From: Emiliania huxleyi CCMP1516
Lineage: Eukaryota > Haptophyta > Isochrysidales > Noelaerhabdaceae
Assembly: GCF_000372725.1 (NCBI RefSeq)
Contig: NW_005196756.1
Span: forward strand, 963,783-1,027,782
Length of the DNA stretch: 64,000 nucleotides
Reading direction: 5' to 3'
A program made the position numbers and the translations under genes. The notes beneath the pieces are model-generated. The model ran no database searches and was not told the DNA's origin. It saw only the letters and a program-made list of their open reading frames with translations. Of this stretch, positions 42,541-52,778 are shown in pieces; position 1 is the stretch's first letter; every line of letters starts with the position of its first letter.

Positions 42541-45500
42541 TGAAGCCGACCGCTCTCGTCCGCGTGGGCGCCGCCGCGCTGCTCGTTGGCAAAGTGGCCG
42601 CGCAAAATGGCACCGAGCTCCCGCACAACCACACGTCGTGCCAGGATGATCCGGACGGCGTCCTCACCGCCTTCGGCGGCTGCGCTACCGGCGTGACCCT
42701 TGGCTGCGACACGGACCTGAACACCGTCAACCCCGCCGCTGCTCCGGTGGGCACGCTCGTCTCTCTGCTCTGCCCGGCGAGCTGCGGCATGTGCGAGTCG
42801 CCGTCGCCGTCGCCACCCGCAGTGCTCTGCCAGGATGATCCGGACGGCGTCCTCACCGCCTTCGGCGGCTGCGCTACCGGCGTGACCCTTGGCTGCGACA
42901 CGGACCTGAACACCGTCAACCCCGCCGCTGCTCCGGTGGGCACGCTCGTCTCGCTGCTCTGCCCGGCGAGCTGCGGCATGTGCGAGTCGCCGTCGCCGTC
43001 GCCACCCGCAGTGCTCTGCCAGGATGATCCGGACGGCGTCCTCACCGCCTTCGGCGGCTGCGCTACCGGCGTGACCCTTGGCTGCGACACGGACCTGAAC
43101 ACCGTCAACCCCGCCGCTGCTCCGGTGGGCACGCTCGTCTCGCTGCTCTGCCCGGCGAGCTGCGGCATGTGCGAGTCGGAGGAGAGCATTCCCCCATCAC
43201 CATCAGCACCATCAGAGTGCGTGGACCAGCCAGATTCGATCATACGGGAAACAGCATTGAGCTACTTGCTGGACCACATCTTCACTTGCGCAGATGGAGT
43301 TGCAGATGGGCTTTGCCTAAATGCGATTTTTTTTTCATTTTGCTGCGCTTCGTGTTCAATCGTTCCACCTCCTCTACCTCTGCCGCCGCCTTTCACAATA
43401 CCACCGCCTCTCGTCCCGCTTCCACCGCAGCTGCCCCCTCTACCCCCACTTCTGCCAGGTGGTGAAGACGTGGTTATGAACAAAGAGCAGCTTCGAGCCT
43501 TTTGGGACGCTGCTGTGGAGCATGGCCGTGACGCCTCCATCTTTATTCCTTCCGGAATGCAGATTCGCATGGACGGGTCGCCTTTGATTTGCAACGCCAA
43601 TGTCCACATGACGATCCGAAGTAACCAGGGGGGCGCGACGCTTGACGGGGAGGGTAGTTCGCAGATTATTGTTCTCGGTTTGGGCTGCAGTCTTTCGCTT
43701 CGGCGGATGCACCTCACCAATGGCTACGGCCAATTTGGCGGTTGTATCAGTGCAGTTGGCGCTGATGGGATTCCATACAACAGCTCCATCTCTCTTTCGG
43801 ACTCATCCTTTTCTCATTGTTTTGCAAGAAACCAGGGGGGCGCCCTCCTCTTTGCCTACTGGGAGCAAGGAGAACTCCTCGTGGAAAATACCAGCTTCTA
43901 CAATTGCAGCACTGGGGGAGCTTCTACAATTGCAGCTTCTACCAGCAATCGTGGGGGAGCAATAAAGTGGGGCGAAATAAGTAGTAGGGCTGCTGCTTCT
44001 AGCCTCAGAATTGTCAACTCGCGTTTTGACGCTTGCACAAGCGGTTTCGGGGGAGCACTTGACTATGATACAAGTGCTGCCCCCGTTGTGGTCACCAACA
44101 CGCAATTCACCCGGTGCCGTGCAGTTGTGGAAGGTGGGGCAATAGCTTTCAACACGCGTCAAGGTGGGAATTACCGACCAGCGAAGCTCATCCTGAAGGG
44201 AGCGTCTTTTGACGATTGCGCTGCAACCACAAAAGGCTCGAACTTGCTTGATTTCGTAGGACACTTGGCGGGTGGAGCTCTGGCGACCGCCGGCGGTCGC
44301 ATATGGATTGAAGACTCAGACTTCAACAACTGCACTGCTGGATCTCGCTCGGTCACATGCTCGTGTGCCGGACAAAGGGCGTATGCGGGGTCTGTAATGT
44401 TGTGGCAGGCCGTCGAGGCAATCATAACCAATTCCAACTTCTCCAACTCTCACGCGATTGACGAAGGCTCTATCCTCAAAGCAAAAGGGGCAAAAAGGGT
44501 CAAGTTGGAAGGTTCATCCTTCCGCTCCTCTGCCGGCCAGGGTGCCGCTCTCTATTTGGAAAATGTTGGCGTGTTATCGCTCGAAAACGCGGTCATCGCC
44601 GACAACGTTGCATACAGCGCCGTGTCTGGTCTCTTCTTTTCCTCTTCCTCCGGAGACCGCGCGTCTACCATTCGCCACACGCGCCTCGTTCGCAACCGCG
44701 CTCTTTCCAACATTACGATGCTCGCGGCGTCTCCTTTGACTTGGGAGTGCCCCCATGGCCGCTGGATGCCTAACGTGGGGCAGTATCAGGGCGACTTGGC
44801 TGAATGCTCTGAAAAGTGTGCCGAGGGGTCCTTTGGGGAAGCGTCGGACCTCTCCTCTGCCGACTGCAGCGGCCCATGCCCCGAGGGACACTTTTGCCCT
44901 GAGGGAACCGTCGAGCCGGTTCCTTGTCCGGCCGGGACTCGCATGCCTAACCAGCGTGCCACTCGCGGAGCAGACTGTATCGAGTGTGCTACAGGGGAGC
45001 ACCAGCCCCGAGCCGGCCAAACCGAATGCATCTCTTGTCCGGCCGGGACCTTCACCTCACGGCCTAGACAGGTTGCGTGTGAGGCTTGCCCGGCCGGCGG
45101 ATTTTGCGAGGAGGTGGGTGCCGACACGCCCATGGTCTGGCAGGCCTGTCCAGCAGGTAGCTTCAACTTGCATCGCGGCTCCAACTCGAGCAACAGTTGC
45201 ACGCGATGCCCTCTTGGTACCACCAGCACCGCGCCTGGGGCGATGAGCGGTGCCAGCTGCACGCCTTGTGAGGCCGGCTTTTACGCAGCCCGCCCCGACG
45301 GTGAGTGCATCCCTTGTCCATTCCCACTTAGCAGCAGCGGCGGCAGCGTCACCTGCTCCGTCTGCAAGGAGGGCTTCTACTTGAAGGACTCGAGCGCCGA
45401 CCCGGCCGACGTCTTCAAATCCCCAACCGAGTACTGCAAGCCATGCCCGCCGGACGCCGCGTGCCCGGTCGGCACGACCCTCGAGACCCTCGGCATCCCG

Positions 45501-45965
45501 CTCGGCTTCTGGCGCGCCAGCTTCTCCAGCGCCGAGCTCACAGAGTGCCGCGCCTTTGGAGGGGATGGCCAGGCGGGCCAGGCGCGGTGTGTCGGCAATG
45601 TTGATCCGGGAGAGGCTAGCGGTCGGAGGGTGCAGGAGGCCGGCTTGGACTACTGCGCAGACGCCTTCGCCGGCCCCGAGTGCCAGCTCTGCCGCGAGCC
45701 GAACCACTACCTGGACGCCGACGGCGCCGCCTGCAACGAGTGCGTCGCTGTCGGCACGGCGGCGGGGCACACGGCGGGCATCGCCCTCGCCCTCTGCGTC
45801 GCGTTTGGCCTCGTGGCGTTGGCGTACTCAACTCAGCGCGGGCAAACCGAATGGAGGAAGGAGCGCTTCATCGGACTTCCCTTGCGCATCGCCGACCGCA
45901 CCGAGCAGGCGCTTTGTGGGTGGCGGGTATGGGCGGCGGCGTTGGGTGGCCGGCCGAATCGTTAG
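42541..45965 (+). CDS. Cys-rich beta-helix surface protein with three SCGMC repeats
   Basis: From the ATG at 42541 the protein has 1141 residues and begins with a signal peptide (ALVRVGAAALLVGKVAAQNG). Next come three almost identical 63-residue repeats, each running from CQDDPDGVL to CPASCGMC, resembling ShKT-like disulfide domains. A Pro-rich linker leads to a parallel beta-helix (LDGEGSSQIIVLGLG, GGALLFAYWEQGELLVENTS and similar GGA..-N..F turns), then Cys-rich GCC2/GCC3-type repeats (CPEGHFCPEGTVEPVPCPAG, CISCPAGTFTSRPRQVACEA) and a transmembrane span (HTAGIALALCVAFGLVALAY). The last ~20 residues come from a block duplicated at 4169-4476, so the natural C-terminus may have been replaced. 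A surface adhesion or sensing role is inferred. The frame is open upstream to 42300. Confidence 0.75.
42639..43205 (+). repeat. Three 189-bp in-frame tandem repeats
   Basis: Units start at 42639, 42828 and 43017 with only isolated differences. Near-identity at DNA level indicates recent amplification or gene conversion of the SCGMC domain. Confidence 0.92.
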
Positions 45966-46114
45966 CGGAGCTCCTCCCTTTTCTGCTCCTCCTCCCAAGC
46001 TCCCATTGGTCGACTGCGCCCTCCTCCTCCGCCTCCAATTCGCCGACTGCGCCCTCCTCCTCCATGGGCTCGATCCGATTCCGCAGCGTCGAGCGTGTCG
46101 TCCCCAGCGGCGGT
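45903..46114. repeat. Duplicated block overlapping a gene end
   Basis: Counterpart of 4169-4476. The stop codon of the upstream gene (45963-45965) lies within it, so the final codons (ALCGWRVWAAALGGRPNR) are repeat-derived. Confidence 0.85.
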
Positions 46115-46311
46115 AAGCCCTAGTCTGGCCGGTTCTTTTGTCAGATCGACACGAAATAGAATGAGATAGAATGAGATAGCCAGATAGCGCCAGATAGCGC
46201 CAGATAGCGCCGGATACATAGCGCCCCAACCCGCCGCTGCGGCGGGGCGCCCCGCCCCCCTCTCTCGCCGCGCGCCTTTGGCACCGTGCTCTCTCGCCTT
46301 ACTACGACCAC

Positions 46312-46764
46312 CTAGATGGTGCCGACGGCTGCCTTCCACGCCCGGTGCTCCTCAGTGTTGAGGTCGAAGGTCAGCTTGAAGTCAGTCGGATCGGGCTTGG
46401 GGGGGCGGATCTGCTCGTAGCCTGCCTCCTCGCCGCCGAGGCGATCGGCCTCCTCGCAGGTGAGGCAGAGCGCACAGCCTGGTTGCGCATCGAGCCACTC
46501 CTTCGACTTGTGCTTGTTGTCAAGCGCCAGCCGCCACCGCTTCTCGAGCGCGATCGCCATCGGGTTGCTCGCGTGCCTCCCCATCCAGTGCGAGTACAGC
46601 TGCGACACGGCGCTCACGCCATTGAGCACGCGGTGGCTCTTCTTGCACGAGTCGAAGGGGCAGATGAGGACCACGGGGCTCGGGTGGTAGTCGGCGTTGC
46701 CCATCACCTACCAACAGGAACAGGACGGCATGTGTGTACAGGACGGCATGTGTGTATGTGCGTG

Positions 46765-46815
<51 letters not shown>

Positions 46816-46959
46816 TCACCTTCTCCGTGAGGCCACGGCCCTCAAAATACTTGGCCAGGTACTCTGGCTCCGACCGCATGATGTCGCTCGATGCGGGCTT
46901 CCACGAGCTGTCTGGTGCCAGCGACTCAAACGGCAAGCAAGTGTTTTGCGACGGGTACT
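46312..46959 (-). CDS. C2H2-like zinc-finger protein fragment
   Basis: Two exons. Exon 2 (46707-46312) encodes VLICPFDSCKKSHRVLNGVS followed by LYSHWMGRH: a C-x4-C ... H-x4-H arrangement compatible with one zinc finger, then a helical tail rich in Trp and Lys. The upstream exon (about 46959-46820: YPSQNTCLPFESLAPDSSWK ... GRGLTEK) joins through a GT-AG intron (46819-46708) filled with a CGTG repeat. No ATG is present, so further 5' exons are expected. Function is unknown. Confidence 0.5.
46740..46815. repeat. GTGC/CGTG microsatellite within an intron
   Basis: Tandem GTGC-type units (about 15) fill most of the intron of the zinc-finger-like gene, next to a tandem pair of ACAGGACGGCATGTGTGT. 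Confidence 0.85.
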
Positions 46960-47144
46960 TGTAGTGTTAGGAGCAACACGACGCCGATCGTTGAAAGTAG
47001 CAACCACTCACACACACACACACGCCTCTAACCAACTGGCTCAGTTGAAGAGGCCGCTCCCACAGCTCTCACACCTATCTCTCTGGTACACAATATTGGA
47101 AGCGTTGTGAATTGTAGACCATTGGCCTCCTAAAAATCTCTCTC

Positions 47145-48151
47145 TCAACTCTCTCTCCGTAAGACTTCGGAGAAGGCAAGCCGTGAAGTTGTCCACCGTC
47201 TCGGCGTCGACAACAACTCTCGAACCAGTCGTGCTGCGGGAACGGCCCCTCTGATTGCTCTGACAGGTATGCCTTGCACCTCGCCATGGATCCGCGGCAG
47301 AAGCCAATCCCGCAACGCTTTCAGGAAAGAGAGGAGGAAGACGCATACCAAAACTGCTCCAATCAGTAGCTCCATACGTTGCCTTTCACTGTGTAGGAGT
47401 TGCTGCAGCTTCTCGATCTTTGAAGTCTTGTCCTGCAGCAACATTTTCTGCTTCCAAATGTAGTCTAATACGTCATCGCACCTCCGCCATGAGGACGGCC
47501 TTGTGCGAGCGCTGTCGTTGAGAACGAAGCGGCCCGAGTGTTCTGTTGCCTTCAAGACATATTTCCTGAGTTAGCTCGTTCCCTTGGTGAGGGCGGTCGT
47601 GTTCGTCATGGCCGGGTCGTGCATGTACGTCTGGGCGACGTCCGTCGGACTACGGTCCGTTTAGCAGGTCTTTGGATCGGCTTCAAATCGTCCTCCTTGA
47701 CGCCGCTCGCGATGTTGGTACGGGCGAGGTCGAGTGTCTCGGTCATGGTTTTGAAGAGGGAAGTCGTGCGTCCCGCCTCGAGCTGCAGATCCCGGCCGGT
47801 CACATTCGTGTACGTGTCCCGCTGACACGCAAGGTACTGTCCAGTTGTGGGCAACCAGTGGCTCTGAATGCGCATGCCGAGGATCGAATCTGACTCAAAG
47901 CGCACGGGGTTGGTGCCGCCGACCGTCGGGAGGAAGCCGAGGAGTGCCAGGAGGATCCAGAGGGCGCCGACGGTGCCGATTCCGCCGCAGAGAGTGGCGG
48001 TCGAGGCCAGGCCGTGCGCGTGGGCCGGTCGGGCTCGGTGCTGCGGCGGGCGACCGGGCGCCGCACGGCTGGCCCCGTCGGCCGAACGGCGCCGCCGAGC
48101 GGCCGGGCGCTTCGGATTGGGCCCGCCGGCCGGCCGGGCGCCGGCTGGCAT
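47145..48151 (-). CDS. Putative two-pass membrane protein with coiled coil
   Basis: An upstream exon (within 48151-47652) carries a hydrophobic span (GIGTVGALWILLALLGFLPT) followed by a soluble segment (NPVRFESDSILGMRIQSHW, TYTNVTGRDLQLEAGRTTSL). A downstream exon, beginning after AG at 47549 and running to about 47145, carries RCDDVLDYIWKQKMLLQDK, KIEKLQQLLHSERQR and a second span (MELLIGAVLVCVFLLSFL). They join plausibly in phase through a GT donor after LKPIQRPAKRT. The region 47041-47145 may hold a last exon (DRCESCGSGLFN end). The start codon is uncertain and no family is recognised. Confidence 0.4.
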
Positions 48152-48571
48152 GGTCGGCCGGGCCCCCGGGAGGCAGGGGCGGGCGCGGTCGGGAGGGGGC
48201 CGCCAAATCGACCAAATCGAGGGTGTTGCCGCGATTTTGGGCTGCTACTTTCAATGATAGGGATCCTTAGGTCATCCTTTACAGTTTTAGGTATATGTTT
48301 TTGGTTTTATATATTGAGGTCAGATCCGCTGGGAGTCCCAGCTGTGTGCAGGGGCGCCCCTGCACACGCGTGCACACAGCGGGTCCCCAAGGGTGAACCA
48401 GCGGCCGCTGTCCGTCGCAAGTCGCAACGTCCGTCCATCCCTCCGTACATCTCAGCGCGACACGCAGGAAACCCGGCCACGAGAAGGCCGCTCGGGCGTA
48501 CATCGGAAGGTGTCGAGGCCGTGCGGCGTTAGCCAGGAGGCCGCTCGGGGTGTACATCGTGGCACAGAGCC

Positions 48572-49454
48572 ATGATCCGGGAGGTTGTCGTCCGTGACAC
48601 CGACGATGCACCGCACAACAACACAAACCCTTCTCCCCCCCAGTCGCCATCGGGACCATGGTGGAACATGCGGTGGAGCACCCTCCCATCGGTCCGCTGC
48701 ACAGAGGTCGGGCAGGGCGCCAAAGTGTCGGCACCGGCGTCGGATGAGTTTGCCGCTGTCGGACAGCTGATGGCAGTCGGCCGGCGCGATGAGCTCGTCC
48801 CGTTCGGCTGCTGTTGCCCGGGCCTCTTCCTCGGCGCTGCCGGGTCGCGCGTGAAGCTGGCCTATGAGCAGTACGCCCAGAGGTTCCCGAATAAACTCAA
48901 GCACTGCGGCGCGCTCCGGTCTGACAAGGGCTCGCTGGTCGGGTTTTGCCAGCTCCAGCTGGCCGGCGACCCAGGCAACCTCGCTGTCCAGGAGTGGGCG
49001 CGCATCAAGCTGTTGCCAGACGAGGTGCGCCCGCGGCCGGGAGTTGTCAACAAAATCACTTGGCGCGAACAAAACCTGATCAAATCACGCCATAGTGGCC
49101 TACCAGGCGCCTCTGTGTGCCGGTTAGGCATACCTCGAGTGGCTCGGCACCGCGCCATCTGCCCGGGTGCATGCTCTGAGCAGTGGGCGTACCAACCCCT
49201 CAGGCTGGCGCGCACACACATTCCCCGCTGCCCGCCCGTAGGGAAAGGGCATTGGAAGGAAGATGCTAGCGTGGGCGTGCGAAAAGGCGCGCATTTCAGG
49301 CGCAGGGCACCTCAGCCTTCACGTCAAGCGGGGCAGCACCGCCGCGAGGCGGCTCTTTGAGGAGGCGCGCCCTGTCCCGCGCACATGCGCTGTCCGACTC
49401 GAGGAGGACCCTGCCGGCCGTGCTGCACTCGACCGTGAAGTCCCCCAACTGTAG
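48572..49454 (+). CDS. GNAT-family N-acetyltransferase
   Basis: Three exons (48572-49024, 49128-49166, 49242-49454), all phase 0. Exon 1 includes SDKGSLVGFCQLQLAGDP; the 39-nt exon 2 encodes AYLEWLGTAPSAR; exon 3 begins GKGIGRKMLAWACEKARISG and continues HLSLHVKRGSTAARRLFEEA. Joined, ...APSAR-GKGIG... recreates the acetyl-CoA-binding (Q/R-x-x-G-x-G/A) motif of the fold, and N..A-RLFE is the usual last helix. Both introns are GT-AG. The first ~60 residues are not conserved and may contain an unrecognised intron; the C-terminal tail beyond RLFEEA is also uncertain. Substrate unknown. Confidence 0.75.
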
Positions 49455-50191
49455 GCTGACTTCGTCGTCAAGCCGGACCCGCATGCTGAGCGGGGCGGTC
49501 TGTGCCTCGGGCCGAGGTTCTTCTGCCACTTTGCTTGCTCCCATTGCTCTCTTCTCTACATGGAAAAGGCGCTGTGACAGACGCCATCTGATATCACACC
49601 CAGTCCCCGTTTGTCTTTTCATCGCGCACGCGTACCCCTCTCTCGCACCCTCCGCCAGACACGGCGGTGGGGTGTGGGCCTGTGCGGTGTACGAAAGGTG
49701 TCATCATACGGCAAACAAGGCTGTCACGCCTCACAGCCTCACCACCACACAATCACAAAATATAAACCCGCCCCCAGGGCCTCCCCTCGGCTCCCTCTGT
49801 CTCTCCACAAAACGTCGATCTCGTATAGAGGGGGGGGGGGGGGGAGGGGCGCGCGCGTGCTCTATCGGTATCGCTAAAGTATGGTTAAGTTGTCGCGCAC
49901 CTATCAGAATCACAGGTGCGGTAAAACTTGGGTACAGGCCAAGCTGCCGGCTAGCGCCACTCACACGGACGGGACGCCAGGACGGACGCCCCTACCTACC
50001 ACCTACCTAGCCTACCCACCCAGCTCCCTGAAAAAAATCAAGAAAATCTAGTCGTCTGTAGTCAAAACACAACCCTCTTCCTGGCTCACAAGCTGAAGAC
50101 GTTCACGGGCCCCCACACGGAGGCTGCGGAGCCCCGGGTACTCTTTATAGCTGTACTCGTCTAGGCAGGGATTGGTCAAAACACAACAACT
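49455..50191. other. Intergenic, nothing assigned
   Basis: Contains a G run at ~49829-49842 and short ACCTACC repeats near 49990. No supported gene. Confidence 0.4.
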
Positions 50192-50193
50192 TT

Positions 50194-50233
<40 letters not shown>

Positions 50234-50247
50234 TCTCTCTCTCTCTC

Positions 50248-50318
<71 letters not shown>

Positions 50319-50324
50319 TCGGCT
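50192..50324. repeat. (CT)n(GT)n compound microsatellite
   Basis: A CT run (50192-50248) then a GT run (50249-50316). The same CT-GT order, inverted, precedes the SPT gene at about 57245-57290, so it is part of the inverted duplication. Confidence 0.9.
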
Positions 50325-50329
50325 GCTTC

Positions 50330-50522
50330 TGTTGGAGAGTGTGAACTCAAACCTACTTCCTGACCGTAGCCTGACCGTCCTTGTGTAACCGTCTCATGTT
50401 TGGTTTGTCCTGCCGCGCACATTGTCATCGACTTGTATCCGACTTGGTGGCTGTGGTGATGTAGCGATGGTGTGGGTCTCTAGTGACCTATACAGCTCCT
50501 CCGTGTTCCCCGTCTCCTGACA
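50330..50522 (+). mobile_element. Solo LTR of a Copia-like element with target-site duplication
   Basis: The 193-nt TGTTGGAG...CTCCTGACA sequence is near-identical to 31885-32076. It is flanked by the 5-bp direct repeat GCTTC (50325-50329 and 50523-50527). The uninterrupted site GGCTGCTTCTCACAG is preserved in the paralogous inverted copy near 57229-57243, which proves insertion after the duplication. Confidence 0.88.
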
Positions 50523-50527
50523 GCTTC

Positions 50528-50914
50528 TCACAGTTCGCAGAGATGTCCATTCCACCACCACCAACAAGAAAAACGGCCAGCGTCGATGCGCTTCCAGGAG
50601 TCGCCGACTTCAAGGAGGGGCGAGCGACGGTGAGCGCCGAACAGGCTTGCATCCAGGGGTCCTCCTTCTCTATTGCACCGCGATGTGGCCGTATTACATC
50701 GCCATCGCCTCCGTCTTCGCCGCAGCCCTCTTCATGCGCATGGAGGCGCAGCAGCGCGGCGGCGCGGCCAAGGAGGCGGCGGCGACTCGAAAGACAACGG
50801 CTGCCGCGCCGCCCAAGGAGGAGGTGGATGAGGCGGAGCCGAGCGAGCGCGCTCATCAAGGCGCACGCGCTGAGCGGGTACGCCTACCTCATCGCCCGCG
50901 GCAAGGTCCTCGAC
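50528..50914 (+). pseudogene. Truncated inverted copy of the SPT-fusion 5' end
   Basis: Matches the reverse complement of 56852-57238 almost base for base, including the ATG-TGG start region and the exon-1 segment SALIKAHALSGYAYLIARGK. A 4-nt GAGC duplication near 50841 shifts the frame, and homology ends abruptly after GTCCTCGAC (50914). It cannot encode the enzyme. Confidence 0.9.
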
Positions 50915-51078
50915 ATTGGGGTCTCATGCATTCGAACTACGACGTGGGCATTGCTTTTGAATTTAGCTAGCGACTAGCGCACCCCGCACCCCCCACCTGC
51001 CCCCCACCCCCCCTCCACGTCTTCGTGGGGGGTGGACGGCCCCTGTTGTCGTGGGTCGAGGGGAGTCGGTCGGCCGAC

Positions 51079-52227
51079 ATGGGCTCAAGCATGTGGCCAG
51101 TCCAAAGCGGACGACAGCCACCGACCACGGAATGCAGCGCAACTTCTTGGCTCAGCAAAACAACGCAGGATGCACTCGATGCAGGGCTGACGTTCAGCCC
51201 TTGCCGTTGTGCACTCGCGCATCCGCAGAGCTGCCCGGCTGCCCGTAGCATTCCACAGCCCTTCTCAAATCAAACCCGGGTAAATCATCTATGGCAGCTG
51301 TCGCGGCAACTGGAATCATATCATGGCTCGCGGTGTAGGACTGTCGCGTACCAGGTAGCGTTTGGAGCGAAATACGTGCGGCAATCGCACAGCCGCGCTC
51401 CCCTCCACCTTTGCGATTCGTGCTGCTTCTTCCGGATCGTGCTGGGCAACGATAGCAGCCCCCCCGTCATCTCACACGGAAACTCCTTTGTCTTGGGACT
51501 CGACGCTAGTTTGCTGCTCTTTGGTGGCAGCCACAATATCATGCGGCGCAATGTCAAGGTGTTCAAGCTGCTGGGGACCCACCTATTTGCTTGGGCGAAG
51601 TGGCTAGTGTGGATTGACAGCAAGCTGGATGGGGACTACCAGCGCAACAACGAAAGGCTCAATGCCATGAAGAATTATGTGCAAAGGTCGAGACGAGGAC
51701 GGGACAACGACGGCGTGTGTGCTGTGTTTATCGGGCTGCCTGCGCACCCCCACGCATTTGGAAAAGGGGAGCTCGACCCCTCGCGCCTCACTCTACAACT
51801 GCACGCAAAGACGATCAGGGAGTCAAACATGCACCGCAACACCACGGACGACGTCACCCTGGTTGAAAGGCAGATTGACGCCTACTTTGTAGGAAAGGGT
51901 TCAAACGCCAAGCGTGGACTACAGTTGTCGTTGATCGATAGCGCGTTTTTCGTGCGCAATCACCAGACTGCCGAGTGTGCTGCATTCAATGCGCAGCTCG
52001 GTTGCGCATGGCTCAACGAAGTTTCGTGTTACTCCGACCGCGACCAGCTGAGCTTCCCGGCAGTGGTGTCTAGCACATTACAGCTCGCCACGCGTGACGT
52101 GCCCGCCGCGCAACTGTTTGGCAGGAACGCAAAAGATCGCCTGTTTCGCGACAGAAGCGGGAAGCCCTGCCTGGCTGTACTGGCACCGCAGCGAGGCACA
52201 CAGCCTTTGCACTGGTATTACAAGTAG
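51079..52227 (+). CDS. TOD1/MUCI70-like (DUF616) glycosyltransferase-like protein
   Basis: A single exon of 382 residues from the ATG at 51079; the frame is open further 5' and the first ~80 residues are not conserved. Landmarks are AWAKWLVWIDSKLDGD (the WIDSK/WiDgk core), VERQIDAYFVGKG, SLIDSAFFVRNHQT and the C-terminal LNEVSCYSDRDQLSFPAV, which fits the W-nEv-ryt-RDQlSF signature of the plant TOD1/MUCI70 family. Members are Golgi-associated and linked to glycan synthesis or ceramidase-related functions in plants. No clear signal peptide is visible in this model, so an upstream exon may be missing. Confidence 0.72.
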   Translation: MGSSMWPVQSGRQPPTTECSATSWLSKTTQDALDAGLTFSPCRCALAHPQSCPAARSIPQPFSNQTRVNHLWQLSRQLESYHGSRCRTVAYQVAFGAKYVRQSHSRAPLHLCDSCCFFRIVLGNDSSPPVISHGNSFVLGLDASLLLFGGSHNIMRRNVKVFKLLGTHLFAWAKWLVWIDSKLDGDYQRNNERLNAMKNYVQRSRRGRDNDGVCAVFIGLPAHPHAFGKGELDPSRLTLQLHAKTIRESNMHRNTTDDVTLVERQIDAYFVGKGSNAKRGLQLSLIDSAFFVRNHQTAECAAFNAQLGCAWLNEVSCYSDRDQLSFPAVVSSTLQLATRDVPAAQLFGRNAKDRLFRDRSGKPCLAVLAPQRGTQPLHWYYK

Positions 52228-52778
52228 CCCTCTCCCCCCAGCCACCAACGCACACCGAGACCCGAGTATTGAGAGAGCGGGTACAGGAGATGCACTGCTC
52301 CACTAAAACCGTAAAGTTGCGGCGACTTGTGAACGTCATTCTCATACGGCACTGACACAGTGTTTATTGGCGGAGCACTTGGATTATTGATATTGTGCAT
52401 AATATAAGGCCACACACACGATCTCTTCCCCCTCCTCTTTTAGTGTGCGTTCTCGCTGGGCCCGGCGGCGGGGGGCGGCGCCTCCAGCACCAGCTCCCTC
52501 CAGCACGCGCGCGCTCTCCGTCCAACTCCATCTGCATCTGTTCTCACCGCGGACCGACAGCGAGTTTCACTTTCAGAGTGGTGCGCGCCGTTCTGGCTGA
52601 GTTGGCTGTTGCCTATAAACGGAGCGAGCTCTAGGGAGGCAGAGAGACCAGACACCACAGCACAGCACGAACTTGAGTTCTTATATCTCTCCCCCCAACA
52701 ATTGGGGGGACAAGAGCAGAGCACGACCCAAGAAAGCGCGGCGGCGCGATTGCTCGCGATGAGGGACGCGGCACAAGC
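52228..52778. other. Convergent intergenic region
   Basis: Spacer between the DUF616 gene and the 3' end of the SPT fusion. No gene or repeat identified. Confidence 0.5.

Noticed and set aside
42639-43205. CRISPR array
   Set aside because: The repeats are 189-bp coding units without unique spacers, in a eukaryotic gene.
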